A model generated the notes under the pieces. The model had not been told where the DNA came from. It ran no database searches and saw only the letters and a list, made by a program, of their open reading frames with translations. A program made the translations under genes and the position numbers. Of a DNA stretch of 64,000 nt, positions 1 through 12,127 are shown piece by piece. Every line of letters begins with the position of its first letter. Within the stretch, counting starts at the first letter, position 1. This DNA comes from Chrysoperla carnea (Eukaryota > Arthropoda > Insecta > Neuroptera > Chrysopidae): NCBI RefSeq assembly GCF_905475395.1, contig NC_058342.1:35732140-35796139 (forward strand). The letters are read 5' to 3'.

Positions 1-1564
1 TACTCATATTTTGGACATTTTTTTGAGCCAGCTAAAATCTAAAACAAATGGAAAAAAATATAATAATTATTATTCAGGACCGATTCAGTAATCGTGCGAT
101 CTAAATCGTTTTTAAAACGTTCGGTTACTATCTGGGAGAAACTTACATTATCGGCATAATCTGGAATGGTATGTACTGGAATTGGCTGCCAATCCTAAAA
201 AAAAAAATGAATTTTGATTGATTGGAACCAGTATGAGATGAAATTTAAAAAAAAACTAAACTTACATGAACTCCACTCCAAACATCGTCCGCTGAGGGTG
301 GAAATAAACCGGCTAAATTACTTAAAGCACTCATGATAGTTCGATCGACATCTGTGGAATGAATATAGACCTCATCAAATCGATAATGCTGGGATAATAA
401 ACGTGCGTAACGTTCTCGAAGCCATTGTCCTAAAGCAAAATGTTGGGATTTTCCTCTCTGAAAAAAAAAACATGAAGAATTTCTTAATATACAATTTTAT
501 TTCCAGTATCGTGGTATTTATTTCGAATTTGAACACACGTTTGTTTCATTCGAACAAAAAGAAGACGCTGATGAATCAGACATCTTCAAAACCACCTCTC
601 TCCGTTGATCTACGATAAAGTGAATAAGTCTATTGTTTGGAGATAAATATGATTAAATATATTAAATATTACTTACATTAGTCAACTGACCCGGGCCAAG
701 TGAGGTCCATAATGAATAATTTGCATTTGGGTCTGTTGGATATTGTAAAATTGGTGTACGATCTCCATGTCTAAAAATCTACCCACAAAACAAATATTAG
801 TTTAATTACTATAAAAAAAAAATCAAAAAAATATAGAAATGGCCCCCCGCATAATGGAAAATTTCGAAAAGTATTATAAAATATTTCACAATGATTCTAA
901 AGCCATATTTTGCGAATCTTAAAAAAGAAGATGAGTGTTGTAATCAAGCCTTTAGTACCTGAATCAATAAGCCCTCGATGTTCTCCTTGAGAAAATTTCA
1001 TTTCCTGGAGGTACTTTCCAGTAAAAAGTCATATTACGTAGAAAATTACAATATTCCCTTTAAAAAATTAGGTCCTTATTTCTTCTACCTTTTTACCAGT
1101 CCTTGTTTCAGCAAATGAAAATCGTTATGAAATATTTATCATCCGGTATTAGGAAACATTGAAATATCTATGCGGAAATTTCCTATTCTAATCAAAAATG
1201 ATCTAATTTTTAGACCCCTCCAAGAAAGTAGCAAGAAAATGGGACACCACTTTGACCTGACCATCTTACAGTTTAAATAAATTCAAATATATTCGTAAAA
1301 TCGAAAAATCACAAGGAATTCTAACAAAAACAATCTAAATTTGGACACAAAATTATTGAAATTGGTCTTAAATTTTAACATTTTTATCATTAATTGGAGG
1401 GCCACTTCAAAATTCTTATCGTCCTTTATCCTTTCCAAAAACAATTTAAAAAAAAGTACACTTACAATTGTTGTAAAAATCGTATCCTTTGAAGTAACAC
1501 TACAATTAAATTTATAAAAACTATTTATAATAATTAATATAAAAATCACGTATTTTTTGAACAT
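1..1564 (-). CDS. Histidine acid phosphatase (lysosomal/venom acid phosphatase type), N-terminal part, incomplete at window edge
   Basis: A spliced minus-strand gene. Coding exons are 1564-1466, 778-677, 457-266, 194-147 and 38-1, the last cut by the window edge. All visible joins are in phase 0 with GTAAGT-type donors and AG acceptors. The first exon encodes a hydrophobic signal peptide (MFKKYVIFILIIINSF...). The second opens with the catalytic motif RHGDRTP at residues 36-42, whose His is the phosphate acceptor in this family. Exon 3 has GQWLRERY and HSTDVDRT (residues 100-107), and exon 4 has QPIPVHTIP, all typical of eukaryotic histidine acid phosphatases. About 159 residues are visible of a usual 370-420; the C-terminal catalytic HD motif lies outside. 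The product should be a secreted or lysosomal phosphomonoesterase. Which acid phosphatase paralogue it is cannot be decided. It is divergent from the exonuclease gene starting at 5234. Confidence 0.9.
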
Positions 1565-2039
1565 TTTTTTAAGTTGTACGAGTTATTTCAATTCGTTTAA
1601 AAATTTGTCTCAAAACATATTCTAAATTTGTGAAGAGGTTTTGTGTTGAATTAGAGATATTTCTTCTCTAATAAATTTCTTTCTGAGTCCAAATTTCAAA
1701 TAATAAATGAATAATGATTTTTGTTACAAAATTTATTTAAAAATTGATAACATATTGTTATTTGGATTTCCACGTTTCATAATAATAGTTTTCATTTGTG
1801 TAAACTTATGTCAAATTTAAGAAATAAATATTTTACGTCAAAATAAATAACACATTTTTTCCCATATACTTACAAATAATAGACTGCTATTTTAAATATC
1901 ACAAACGTACATTAAATATAGACTGACAGTGATTGTATTTATAATCCGAAAAAATAATAGTTTGAGTAATTATCAGTCAAGTCAAGACACAACTAAAATT
2001 TCAATTTTCAAACCCTTCTTTTCGAGTAACTTATTCGGC

Positions 2040-2067
2040 GTTATTATCAATTTTCATTGATAATAAC
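2040..2067. repeat. Perfect 12-bp inverted repeat with 4-base loop
   Basis: GTTATTATCAAT and its exact reverse complement are separated by TTTC. It lies in the intergenic region between the two divergent genes, about 0.5 kb upstream of the acid phosphatase start codon. It may be chance or a tiny transposon relic; no function can be assigned. Confidence 0.6.
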
Positions 2068-3639
2068 ACCGTGAATGTTAATTTTCAAGTTATTAACTGT
2101 ATCTGGTTTATTGGAGGCCATTTTTTAATTCCGAATTTAATATTTAACCTTCAGGAAACCAGTCTAGATAAGGAGTGCTATGCTTGAAACTACTTAGATG
2201 GTATCAAAAATCAAAATTGAAAATTTATTAGGACTGGTTTGCTGTGAACTATTTTTAATTATTAGAAAAAGAACATATCAAATTTAAAAAAAATTCTAAT
2301 GAACATATTTATTACTGATCATTATAAATTCTTGAATTATGTAATTTTAAAATTTATTATAAACAAAATTTAATTACCCAAGATTAACTAGAGGCAATAA
2401 TAATTTCATGAATGAACCTTAGACGTAATAATTTCGAAGGTAATAAAAATAATAATTACGGTGCAAATACTCATTTAACCTGTATATACTCATTACACTG
2501 CTTACAAAATTAACGAGGATTGAATATTCTTAAAAATACGTAACCTAAGATTTTAAATTCATTTGAACGACTGCAAAATGGAACTTTGCAACTAAGGTAT
2601 TACTTCTTGAAACTAAGGTATTCCGAGCAATAAGCAGACTGGTGAGCCTATAGTGAAATGTACATGGGAGCTACTTCAGAATGCAAAACGAGCCAGGATA
2701 CTTCCAAATGGTAACAAGAATGAAAGAGCAGCCACATCTAGCTCAGAGGTGATAGCGTATGCGATTATAGTCACATACGCCTGAGTAAATAACATTTACT
2801 ATGACAGTAAAGACCATTTGCGTAAACGTTACGTCATTTAAAATTTTAAAATCATAAAGAATGGAAAATTTTACAATGTAAAATAATTCTTTCTATTATT
2901 TAATCAAGGATAAAAACATTTTTTTATTTTCAACTTCCACGTTTTTCAAAGAATTTTTATTTTCATATTTTTATTGCTTCCATTTTTATTGCTTCAATTA
3001 TTGGTGTTAAAATTTTTATACGGAATACACTCTTTACTTGGTAAAAAAGTATTATTCTAACCTCGAAAATCAAAATAAAAAATTGTATGATATATTTAAG
3101 TTATTGGTCTGACGTCAAAAGGGTATATTCATTTAATTCAATTTGTTTTTGTGGTTTGTGTATGACTAAAAGCCAACTGATAATATACAAATTGATATAT
3201 TGACTATTGTTTGCAAAATCAATAATAAATATCGATTGGAATCTTTTATGTACACAATTGTTCAAATTGAACGAATCTTTAAATATTGATTTTAAAATGT
3301 CTATAATTAGAATATTTTATCTCATAAGACACATAATTTACCAAATTTTTGGGTCTGATAACAATCATTTTAAACAGAGGCGTCTTTAGACATTCGACAT
3401 TCGTGACCTACCATCAAGACCGGATACAAAATTTTTAGACCAAACGACCATTAAAAATTTCAGCGCATGAAAGGGTACCTTTATCTTTGTCTCTTACATA
3501 CTGTAAAAAATGATCCTAGTAAAGGTTTTTGTGAAATTTCGAAATAATTTTGGTTCGCAATTTATTTATTTAGCGATATTCTACTAAAAACTTGCTATCC
3601 GAACCGAAAACCGGCAGTGACAGTCTGATCAATCATAGT

Positions 3640-3850
3640 TGTAATTAATGGGGCGGTAACACCTGGGCCTGACAGAGCATCATGATTATTGCGGGAACTG
3701 TCACAGTGAGGGAGAGTAGGAAGCGATGTCTCATCTTCTCTGCCACTGCCCAACTCTTGCCACGAGGAGGTGGACTCACTTGAGCCAGCCTTTCTTTGAC
3801 TATCTCTCCGACCTAAAGTCCGTCGACGTCAAAGATCTCCTGCTGTAAAT
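3640..3850 (+). mobile_element. Decayed non-LTR retrotransposon (LINE) ORF2 3' end
   Basis: In broken plus-strand frames this reads like SHLLCHCPAL followed by LSQPFFDYLSDLKSVDVKDLLL, the cysteine/histidine-containing C-terminal tail found after RNase H in R1/jockey-like LINE ORF2 proteins. A closely related stretch with the same order of residues lies at 62230-62380, and a minus-strand copy at 13735-13870. Base composition is visibly richer in G and C than the surroundings. It is a 5'-truncated relic with no intact frame. Confidence 0.7.
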
Positions 3851-5233
3851 TTCATTGTAAATTATTAAATTAAACTTATCTGTATCCTTGAGTTAGCAAC
3901 ATAATGTTAAAACATAGTTTATCAATTTAATTATATATTTATGATTTATCTGGTGAAGAAAATAATTGATTTAATTGTTATCATTTTGAGCCTAAAAAAA
4001 TAATAATTTCATCTATTAATGCCATCTATTTGATATTAACTGAACTAATATATAATGAGCTCGGTTTAAGTGTGGATAAATTACAATGTATTGGAATAGT
4101 ATGAAACGGCGCTCAGCCGAGAAAAAAATGATTAAATTGTAACAAAAATTAAAATTATTTAATTATTTGAATGATGACATTTCAGGAGCGAAACACAAAA
4201 CCAAGAGTCAATTACCATAGAGCATCTAGTTTTCAGGATAAAAATTGAATTTTTTTTATAGAAAGATTGAAATAATTATCTTCCAGAGTTAGTTAAATGT
4301 CACTAAAAGTTAATTTCTCGACTCTTTGATTAAATGCAATCAATAATGACTTATTTTTAAGTCGTATTTCCTCCGAAAGCTAACGATTTCCTAAGCTAAG
4401 AGATTTAGCTTTCTACTTTAAAGTGTTCTCTTACCTTTTAGGATCTAAATTAACTATTATAGCAACTCAGAGAACTAGATTCAATCTGACGTTAGAACAT
4501 GTTGTTCCCCATCAAACTCTGCAAGTTTTGTTAAAGTTATTTTCTGATCGGTTAACTACAAAACGAGGTTGACTCTGAGGACTAGTTTTTAAATCAAACC
4601 GTAAGCAAAGAAACAAATCCAGTTTCATCGAAATTGGTCCTGTGTGATGTGCGAAGAAACACACGGACAGAAAGACAGACAACAGTTTTATAATAGTAAT
4701 GATAAAGAAAATATCAAAGGCATCGGCTTAGAATTATAAATTTTTTTAATAGGGACTGCTGTCGAATTCTAGATTAATCTAGAAATTCAAAGGTTACGCA
4801 CATGCGCAATTTGTAACTGTTTTTCTTCAGTTGTTAGTAAATAATGACGTATTTGACAAAAAGAATAATTAACAATCAAAATTTCTGAAGTAAAAAAATG
4901 TGCTCTATTTTCCAAAGTCAAAGTGTGATATTCCAACTTTAAAGCATAAAGTTTATCAAAACTAGGTAAATCCTTTTATTTTCCAAGATAAATTGCCCAA
5001 AAGAAAAAATCATCGAATCATTTTCATTAAATTCGGACATGCGCTCCAAATCATTTCGAAATACATATATCGTTTTTGTAAATGAAACATTTTCTAATTT
5101 GTCATGAAAATTTAATGAATTGAAACCTTTGATGATTTTTTACTGAAATCCGTTAACTTTCCCTCTAAATTTACTTTTAAATTTGTGTGTTGTCAAACTT
5201 AACCTAAAAATATGTTAACGTAATTAATAGGCT

Positions 5234-7674
5234 ATGGCAACAAAACCTGAGATAAAAACTAGTCCTAAAAAGCCTAAGAAGAAGAAAGAGAATGATAATA
5301 CTGTTGATATAAAACGTGGAACATGTTCATCTAACTGGCAAAACTTTCAATCAAAAAAATTAAAAACAGAATCAACAATGTTTGGAACTTCTTCAACACA
5401 ATCGTCAAATACGTCAAAAAAAATCAACCTAATCGAAACTGCAAACAAGATACGAGAAAAAGAAAATTTTACACGAAAACCTAAAGTGTATATAATGCCA
5501 GGCTGTATATCAGGAATGCAACTTACAACTTCAAAACCAGATTTGAAGACATCTTTAAGCAATACTTCAAGTAAAGAGTCTAAATCACCAGTCGCTAAAC
5601 GACGTGCGAGAGTGCAGAGTAAACGAAACCAGGTAAATTATTTATTTTTATTCCATCATTACCACGTGACCAAAAACATTAAAGCACTTTAGCGACTTAA
5701 TTAATGCATTTTTACGTGAATTACGATCATTCGATTGAGATTATTCGACAAACATTTGGATTCATTTTCGATTGTCCGTCTGTCATCACGATAACTCAAA
5801 AACGAAAAGGTGTAAAATTTTTATAGCGTGCTCAGGACGAAAAAAAATCAATTTGAGTTCGTAAATGAGCAACATACGTCAAGATCTTGGGTCTAAAATA
5901 CCCATCTTGTAAACCGTTTGAGATAGAACAAAATTTTAAGCGTAAAAATATTCCTTATAAAAAAATAAACAACTTTTGTTTGAAACATTTTTTCTTGAAC
6001 ATCACTGTTGACCCGTGAGGACACAAATTAAGTTAGAAACATTTTATAGTCGCATCACAGTCGTGTTATATACACGGTGTTCTGTTATTGACTGCAGATC
6101 GTGGGCCTACAGAATAAGCTCATAAAGACGATGGAAAAAGTTATTTACCACGATTTGCAGCCAATAACAGAACACCGTGTATACACGACTGTGGCTTTCT
6201 AAAAGTGACTATCTATCTTTTCTTGTATAAAGTAAAAATCAAATAATTTCGTAACCAACACTGTCTATACTTGGTATTTCAACAATTAATTTAGTCAGTT
6301 GTTTTCACTTAAGAATAAAAATGTTTTTTTTATAGATCAATGCTGCTGCAATCCCTTTCATACCACGTCACACCCCAACAAACACTGTCGACTCATCGTC
6401 AATTCCATTTGCCAACATGTCATTATGTCACTCGGACGAACGGCTCAAGAACGATGTACCAGGAACCGTATACTATAAGACCCTGCCACAGCCAACACAC
6501 ATAATGCCTAATGTCACACGCGTTGTCACCAACACCCAATTCAAAATACCGGCCCATTTAAGAACGTACATGTGTCGAACGACATTCCAAGTACCATTTA
6601 TGTCAACCACAAATCTAGCGGTCAACGATTTAATGTTCTTACGACAACCGGGTGTTATTGGGAGTGTGGGAGTATGGCCTGTTATCAACGAAGATGTTTG
6701 TGTGGGCATGGATTGTGAAATGGTAGGTGTTGGAACGGGCCGTGAAAGTATGTTGGCACGAGTCTCGTTGGTCAACATGTCTGGAGAATGTATTTATGAC
6801 ACATTTGTGTACCCACAAGTTCAGGTAAGTTTATTTGGATCCTTTTTGACAAGTAGACAGATTTTTCTTAAGCATTTATAAAATTTTCTTGTATTTTTCC
6901 TAGGTTGTTGATTTTCGAACGTCAGTGTCGGGTGTTCGACCTAATGATATAAATTTTGGGGCTGATTTTCATACCGTTCGGCAAGTTGTTGCTACTTTAA
7001 TACACAATCGAATATTAGTTGGACATGCCTTAAAAAATGACTTAGAAGTAAGTAAGATTTTTTTAAAATAAATTTTACAAGATGTCAGGGAATTTTAGTA
7101 TCGATCCAGGAAAATGATTAAAAAACATTCGCGGTAATCGAGTTTTAAACAAATCTCTCCTGTCACGAAAAGTTCCGCCATGAGTTTCTTTCCTCAATAA
7201 ATTCCTTCTTTCAGGCCAAATCTATTCAGCACTTCGATTCTTCTTCTCCATGACCCCCTTCTAAGTTTCTCTCAATCGTCCTTTGCGTCTCTGTCCTTGA
7301 GGTTTACACTTTAAGCCGTTTCCATAAAAAAGAGGTGTTATAAGTTTGACTGCTTTGTGTGTGTGTTAAGTTTTTCATTCAAACTGAAATTTTTTCTCTT
7401 TGATTATAATTGTTATTTTTCTTTACAGGTATTAGGATTAACCTTTCCAAAAAAATATATACGAGACACGGCATATTATGCACCATTTAAAGAAAAACTG
7501 AATACCAATGGACCACCTAGTTTAAAACGTTTAGCCAAAGACATATTAAATGTTTGCATTCAAGATGGCGAACATAGTTCTATTGAAGATGCGCGCGCCG
7601 CCATGCAACTATATGTTTTACATCGTCAAGAATGGGAGAAACATTTAAGGACACGCCGTTATAATCATCATTAA
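5234..7674 (+). CDS. REXO4: REXO4-like RNA exonuclease (DEDDh 3'-5' exonuclease), complete, 4 exons
   Basis: Exons are 5234-5632, 6336-6824, 6904-7047 and 7429-7674. They join in phase 0 at GT-AG sites and give 425 aa, close to the usual REXO4 length. The first about 130 residues are Lys/Ser-rich and basic (for example KKPKKKKEN and VAKRRARVQSKR), as expected of a nuclear or nucleolar targeting tail. The exonuclease domain starts near residue 253: GMDCEMVGVG supplies Asp259 and Glu261, LVGHALKNDL supplies Asp342, and HSSIEDARAAMQLY supplies His393 and Asp398, so all five DEDDh residues are present. The family trims structured RNA, with roles in pre-rRNA processing known for REXO4/Rex4. ISG20-like paralogues share the domain, but RTSVSGVRP and the C-terminal layout favour REXO4. 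Intron 1 carries a nested repeat insertion. The gene is convergent with C2CD5. Confidence 0.92.
5765..6310 (+). mobile_element. Copy of about 550-bp dispersed repeat family (family A) in REXO4 intron 1
   Basis: This shares long stretches with the fullest copy at 45113-45655: the CCGTCTGT run, the GATAACTCAAAAACGAAAA block, the GCTCAGGACG block, CATCACTGTT...CCCGTGAGG, and the AACAATTAA...TTGTTTTCACTT end. Its 5' end is missing. It is interrupted at about 6056-6192 by a separate foldback element, so it is the older insertion. Confidence 0.75.
6056..6192. mobile_element. Foldback (MITE-like) element nested in a family A copy
   Basis: CACAGTCGTGTTATATACAC...GGTGTTCTGTTATTG at the left is the near-exact reverse complement of CAATAACAGAACACC...GTGTATACACGACTGTG at the right. 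The arms are about 40-45 bp with a short spacer. The surrounding family A sequence continues on both sides, which shows this element inserted later. It has no coding capacity. Confidence 0.75.
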
Positions 7675-7697
7675 ATCATTTTATTTTAAGCAATTGC

Positions 7698-7703
7698 AAT
7701 AAA
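7698..7703 (+). terminator. Polyadenylation signal of REXO4-like gene
   Basis: AATAAA lies 24 bases after the TAA stop codon (7672-7674). It is a plausible, unusually close poly(A) signal; no transcript evidence is available. Confidence 0.55.
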
Positions 7704-9186
7704 AATCGGTTATTACGACATTTGAAGGGACAGCGGCAACATCTTCTGAGAGAAATGTTAATGACACTTTCACTAGAAAATTATCTTTCTCCAAAAAAAT
7801 GAGAGTCTGGTCGTTAAAAGACAAGCTTGAATAGCAAAATGTCAGATTGGGTGTCCTAACCTGACTTTTTGAAGTAAATTTGATGACACTTTCGCTAGAA
7901 AATCATCTTTCTTAAAAAAAAAAAAAAATGAAAGTCTAGTCGTCAAAAGATAAGCTTGAATACCAAAGGGAGTCAGATTCGACGTCGATATCGATCTGTC
8001 GCTATAAACGATGTCGTTATAACCAATTTTTACTATATTTTTATGTTATGTTAGATGTTTACCATAAAATTTCTCCGTATTTTCCACAAAAATTTAGAAA
8101 TGTTCTTTTTTTATCTTACACACTACAAAAAAGTTATATCGTGTCCCAGTTTTTAAAATTTCCCAATTTTCCAAAAAAAACAAAAAGTTCGTTACCATAG
8201 AAATGATTTTTTTTAAATATGATTAACACAAAAATTTTTTCAATCTCTGTGGAGTGTTTTAAATTTTTTTTTACTGTTTTTAGTTGTAAGTTTTCCCAAA
8301 AAAGGTCAAAAAAAGCATAGGGTTAATTAGATAATTTTCAAATTTATATTTTTGGATCGAAATATAATTTTTCCCGTTGAGGAAAATTTAGATAATTCTT
8401 TTTTGTAGCTACTTTTATAATTTTTATCTTAGTAGAATTATTATTTTTTGTCTTGATTCCAAGAATTGAAATTAATTTTTCCTGACATCTCTCTTCAAAT
8501 AAAATAATATTTGTAATTTTTCAAAATTTTCCAAAAACCGTAATTGACTTCAAAGTGATGACATGACAACTTGTCAAATTTTGTGAATGAAATTAAGATG
8601 CAATTCAGGGTGTACCTCAAGGTTTTATTCCAGACCTGGTTCCATAACCTGTGTTGTTGAGAGAAAATCTCAAACTATTACGTAAGCGCTACGATTTATA
8701 TTTCAAAATGTGAAAATACATTCATATCACTTTTTATTTATCTGTCATCTGTTATTGAGAACACAATGCATGTACGGAGATAGCCGAAGTATAACGAAGC
8801 CACCCGAATTGCATTTTTGTAACTAATTTGACTGAAGTGATGAGAAAAACTCTCATAGTTGTTTAAAAAAAATTGTAAAAAAAATACAAAAGTCAACAAA
8901 TTTTCAAAAAACAAAAAAAAATTTAAAAAAACAAAAATGTTATAAGTTGTCATCACCGAGACTTGTGCAATTTCGAAATAAGAGTGAAATTAATGTAAAT
9001 AATCAGATTGTTAATTCGAATCGTAATTCTAGAATTGATTCGAGTGCATGTAAGTAACAATTAATACACATACGTAATTCCAATCATTTCTAGAATTACT
9101 GGAATCCAAAATTCCTTATTGGATTGGGATTTTCATCTTAATTGTACCCTATTTTAAGTTTAACAGAAATGATTCTTGTTACACTT

Positions 9187-9305
9187 TGTAGAATATTAAA
9201 TGTTTTCGAATTTCTCGATTTAATTTGTAGAATATAAAATGTTTTCGAATATCTTGAAATAATTATTGATATACTTTGTAGAATATAAGAAGTTTTCGAA
9301 TATCT
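9187..9305 (+). repeat. Three degenerate copies of a ~32-bp motif
   Basis: TTTGTAGAATATAAAATG followed by TTTTCGAATATCT occurs three times with small changes, near 9187, 9227 and 9278, at 40-50-bp spacing. It looks like a short local tandem amplification. Confidence 0.65.
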
Positions 9306-9472
9306 AGAAATTTCCTAATATTGAAAAAAATCAATTTAATTTCCCCCCTCTATCTAAGTTCAATACTGAATTTTGAAGCGTCCTGGGGGAAAATTTGATT
9401 GTGCCGTTGTCGAAGCGTGAGTTTTTTTTGTCTAACATCTTAGTCCTTGACGCTACCAGGATGGCAATCGGC

Positions 9473-9775
9473 TTGGAAAAACGATTGATATAGATCAGGA
9501 AAATCATAAAAAACTACTGAGTCTCTAAAATCGAATTCTGAAAACGTGATTCTTCGTCGATATCTTAGCACGTAGTACATATTATGGATCAATTTTAACT
9601 AGAATTTATTTCAATCAACCTGGAAAACCGGGAAATATCTAGAAATTTTGATATAGATCAAGAAAATGATTAAAAAATACTGAGTCTCTAAAATCGAATT
9701 CTCAGAACATGATTCTTCGTTGATATCTTAGCACGTAGTACATATTATGGATCAATTTTAACTACAAAAATTCAG
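9473..9775 (+). repeat. Tandem duplication of ~140-bp block
   Basis: The block containing GATATAGATCAGGAAAAT, ACTGAGTCTCTAAAATCGAA, GATATCTTAGCACGTAGTAC and ATTATGGATCAATTTTAACT occurs twice in the same order (about 9473-9610 and 9645-9775). The two copies are nearly identical, so the duplication is fairly recent. A truncated third relative lies around 10290-10390. Confidence 0.75.
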
Positions 9776-10954
9776 TTTTGGTCAAGGTTGCACGTGGAAA
9801 AGTCAGGGAATTTCAATTGACTTATTTGAACGCTATGGTAATTTCGATAATCTTATGCGCATGTCTCTTTTTTTAAAAGAGTAAAACAAATTATATTCTG
9901 CAAAGTGGATAAAAAAAAGGACATCAATGTATTTTATAAGAAAAATATTTGGAAAAGAATAATTTTTTTCAAGAATTTTGTAGATAATTTTTTATTGGGT
10001 TTAGAAAGCATTTAAAAGAAAAATATCTTTGTTTAGTAAATAATTTAAAATACAGTCAAAAATCGTTTATAACGATTTTAGAAGAAGGAGAGGCTTCGTT
10101 CTAAGAAATTCTAACATATTTTCTTTCAGAGAGATACGTCACTAGAACGCTAATTTGATGACTTTTACTAAAAATGATCCCAATTCGAATTGATTAGGGA
10201 AGCTTTAACTTAACCTTTTGATGTATTAGCTTATCTTTTGATACGCAAAGTTTCATTTTCATCTTTTAGTGGAAGAGCGTGAGTTTTTTTGTCTTACATC
10301 TTAGTCCGTGACGCTACCAGGATGGTAATCGACCTGGAAAACCCGGAAATATCAAGGAATTTTGATATAGATTCTTCGTCGATATCTCGTTAAGAGCCAC
10401 CAAACGAGTCAGCTTAGTTTAATTAATTAGTCCTAATTAAAGCCTCAATGTTTATATAGTTTAAGATAAAGCGAATTCGATCTAACTTATATTTGAATTC
10501 GATCTGGTACCTTTTCAATTGGTTCTTATATCCGATTTTTGACTGTTTGTCCTTGAAAAAACGATTTATTGTGTTTATTGAATCCCAACCCCCTTCCCTC
10601 TCCCTCCATCATTGTTTCCCACTACCTAGTTGTATTTTGTAATTCGCTTTTATTTTCTTTTGTCAAATAAAAATATGGTGCTAATTTAGTGTCTTCGTGA
10701 AAACAAAATTAAATACGTTTACAAAAAAAAAAAAAGTACAAAATGAAAAGACAGAAAGAGAAAAAAAAATTGACAACTGAAAAGCTCGCCATTCATGATG
10801 GAAATAAAAAAGGAAAACAAATAATAATAAATTTTCATATATAAATTTTGTGTTTTATTCCGTAAGGTCCTTCACATCAAAGTGTACACTAAGAAAAGCC
10901 GGGGATTAGGTAAGTTAGCGAGTATGAATTTATTTAGGCAACCGCAATTTTATC

Positions 10955-11830
10955 TGGTATATAAATTATTGAATTTTTTGGGTCAAATTTACCCCTAGGA
11001 AAAAATCGAAAAATTTTCTGTTTCAGAATTCGATAAAACTCAGTTTATAAGGTAATTTTGACCCAAAAAATTCAAAAATCCAGTTTATTTGACGATTGGG
11101 CTAGTAAATTTTGAAAAAAACGAGTCCTTGGATCGATTTCTGGCGATATCTCAAAAAATACCCGTCCAATCGTTAAATGAACCCGATTTTTGAATTTTTT
11201 GGGTCAAATATATCTTAGAAACTGTGTTTCATCAAATTCCGAAACATAAAAATTTTTTCGATTTTTTGGAATTTTTTGAAGGGGTACCCCTTGAAAAAAA
11301 TCGAAAAAATCCAAAAAATTTTTCTGTTTCAGATTTCGATAAAACTTAGTTTATAAGGTAATTTTGACCCAAAAAATTCAAAAATCGAGTTTATTTGACG
11401 ATTGGACCAGTAGATTTTGAAAAAAACGGGTCCTTGGATCGATTTTTGGAGATATCTCAAAAATTACCCGTCCAATCGTTAAATGAACCCGATTTTTGAA
11501 TTTTTTGGGTCAATTAGACCTTATAAACTGTGTTTCATCAAATTCCGAAACATAAAAATTTTTTCGATTTTTTGCAATTTTTTGAAGGGGTACCCCTTGG
11601 AAAAAATCGAAAAAATCAAAAATTTTTTTCTATTTCAGAATTCGATAAAACTCAGTTTATAAGGCAATTTTGACCCAAAAAATTCAAAAATCAAGTTCAT
11701 TTGGCGATTAAGCTAGTAGATTTTGAAAAAAACCAGTCCTTGGATCGATTTTTGGCGAAATCTCAAAAATTTTCCGCCCAATCGTTAAATGAACCCAATT
11801 TTTATCGCCAACTGGACCGCTTTTCAATAT
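10955..11830. repeat. Palindromic ~306-bp satellite, array A
   Basis: About two to three monomers. Each monomer consists of two inverted halves: one with AAACTCAGTTTATAAGG, TTTTGACCCAAAAAATTC and TTTGACGATTGG, the other their reverse complement. KpnI-centred palindromes AAGGGGTACCCCTT start at 11279 and 11585, 306 bp apart. It lies just beyond the C2CD5 3' end. Confidence 0.9.
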
Positions 11831-11918
11831 TTCCAATTTAAACTACCAGGTTACTTACCATTTATGAATACTACCGTAAAGTAGCAATAAATTTGGGACA
11901 CAAATTTAAGTAAAAATC

Positions 11919-11924
11919 TTTATT
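11919..11924 (-). terminator. Candidate polyadenylation signal of C2CD5
   Basis: AATAAA on the minus strand, about 205 bases downstream of the C2CD5 stop codon at 12128. It is the first clear hexamer found in the 3' region; use is inferred. Confidence 0.45.
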
Positions 11925-12127
11925 TACACAAAAAGTGATCACTGTACATCGAAAACAAATCTCAAAATTTTTACAAACAAAAAACAATAAACAGTTCAAA
12001 ATTGTATATAAAAAAAAATGAAGAAAACTTGGAGGTGGGAATCATAAAATTGAGCTGACAACATAGCACACACGATTTAAATGCAACGTTGCGTCACGTC
12101 TTTGTACTAAACATAATTCAAATATTT

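Larger units (their letters stand above)
1565..5233. other. Intergenic region between divergent genes
   Basis: This 3.7-kb AT-rich stretch separates the start codons of the acid phosphatase (minus) and the REXO4-like gene (plus), so both promoters should lie in it. I see a perfect short hairpin at 2040-2067 and a decayed LINE 3' end at 3640-3850. No further exons are supported; the open frame at 3207-3389 is low-complexity and has no recognisable domain. Confidence 0.6.
7675..10950. other. Intergenic DNA with tandem and dispersed repeats between REXO4 and C2CD5 3' ends
   Basis: No exon is supported here. I see a duplicated block of about 80 bp (about 7762-7840 and 7881-7960), three copies of a roughly 32-bp motif (9187-9305), a duplicated block of about 140 bp (9473-9775) with a further partial echo at 10270-10390, and a repeat at 8745-8850 whose inverted relative lies at 19690-19820. 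Pieces ending in GTCGTTATAACC also recur elsewhere in the window. Confidence 0.55.

Noticed and set aside
403-618. 71-codon plus-strand frame near the left edge
   Set aside because: It overlaps the acid phosphatase exon 3 on the other strand, which has clear family motifs.
5347-5562. Minus-strand open frame over REXO4 exon 1
   Set aside because: Shadow of the Lys/Ser-rich coding exon; no recognisable protein.
6473-6778. Minus-strand open frame over REXO4 exon 2
   Set aside because: Complementary shadow of a well supported coding exon.
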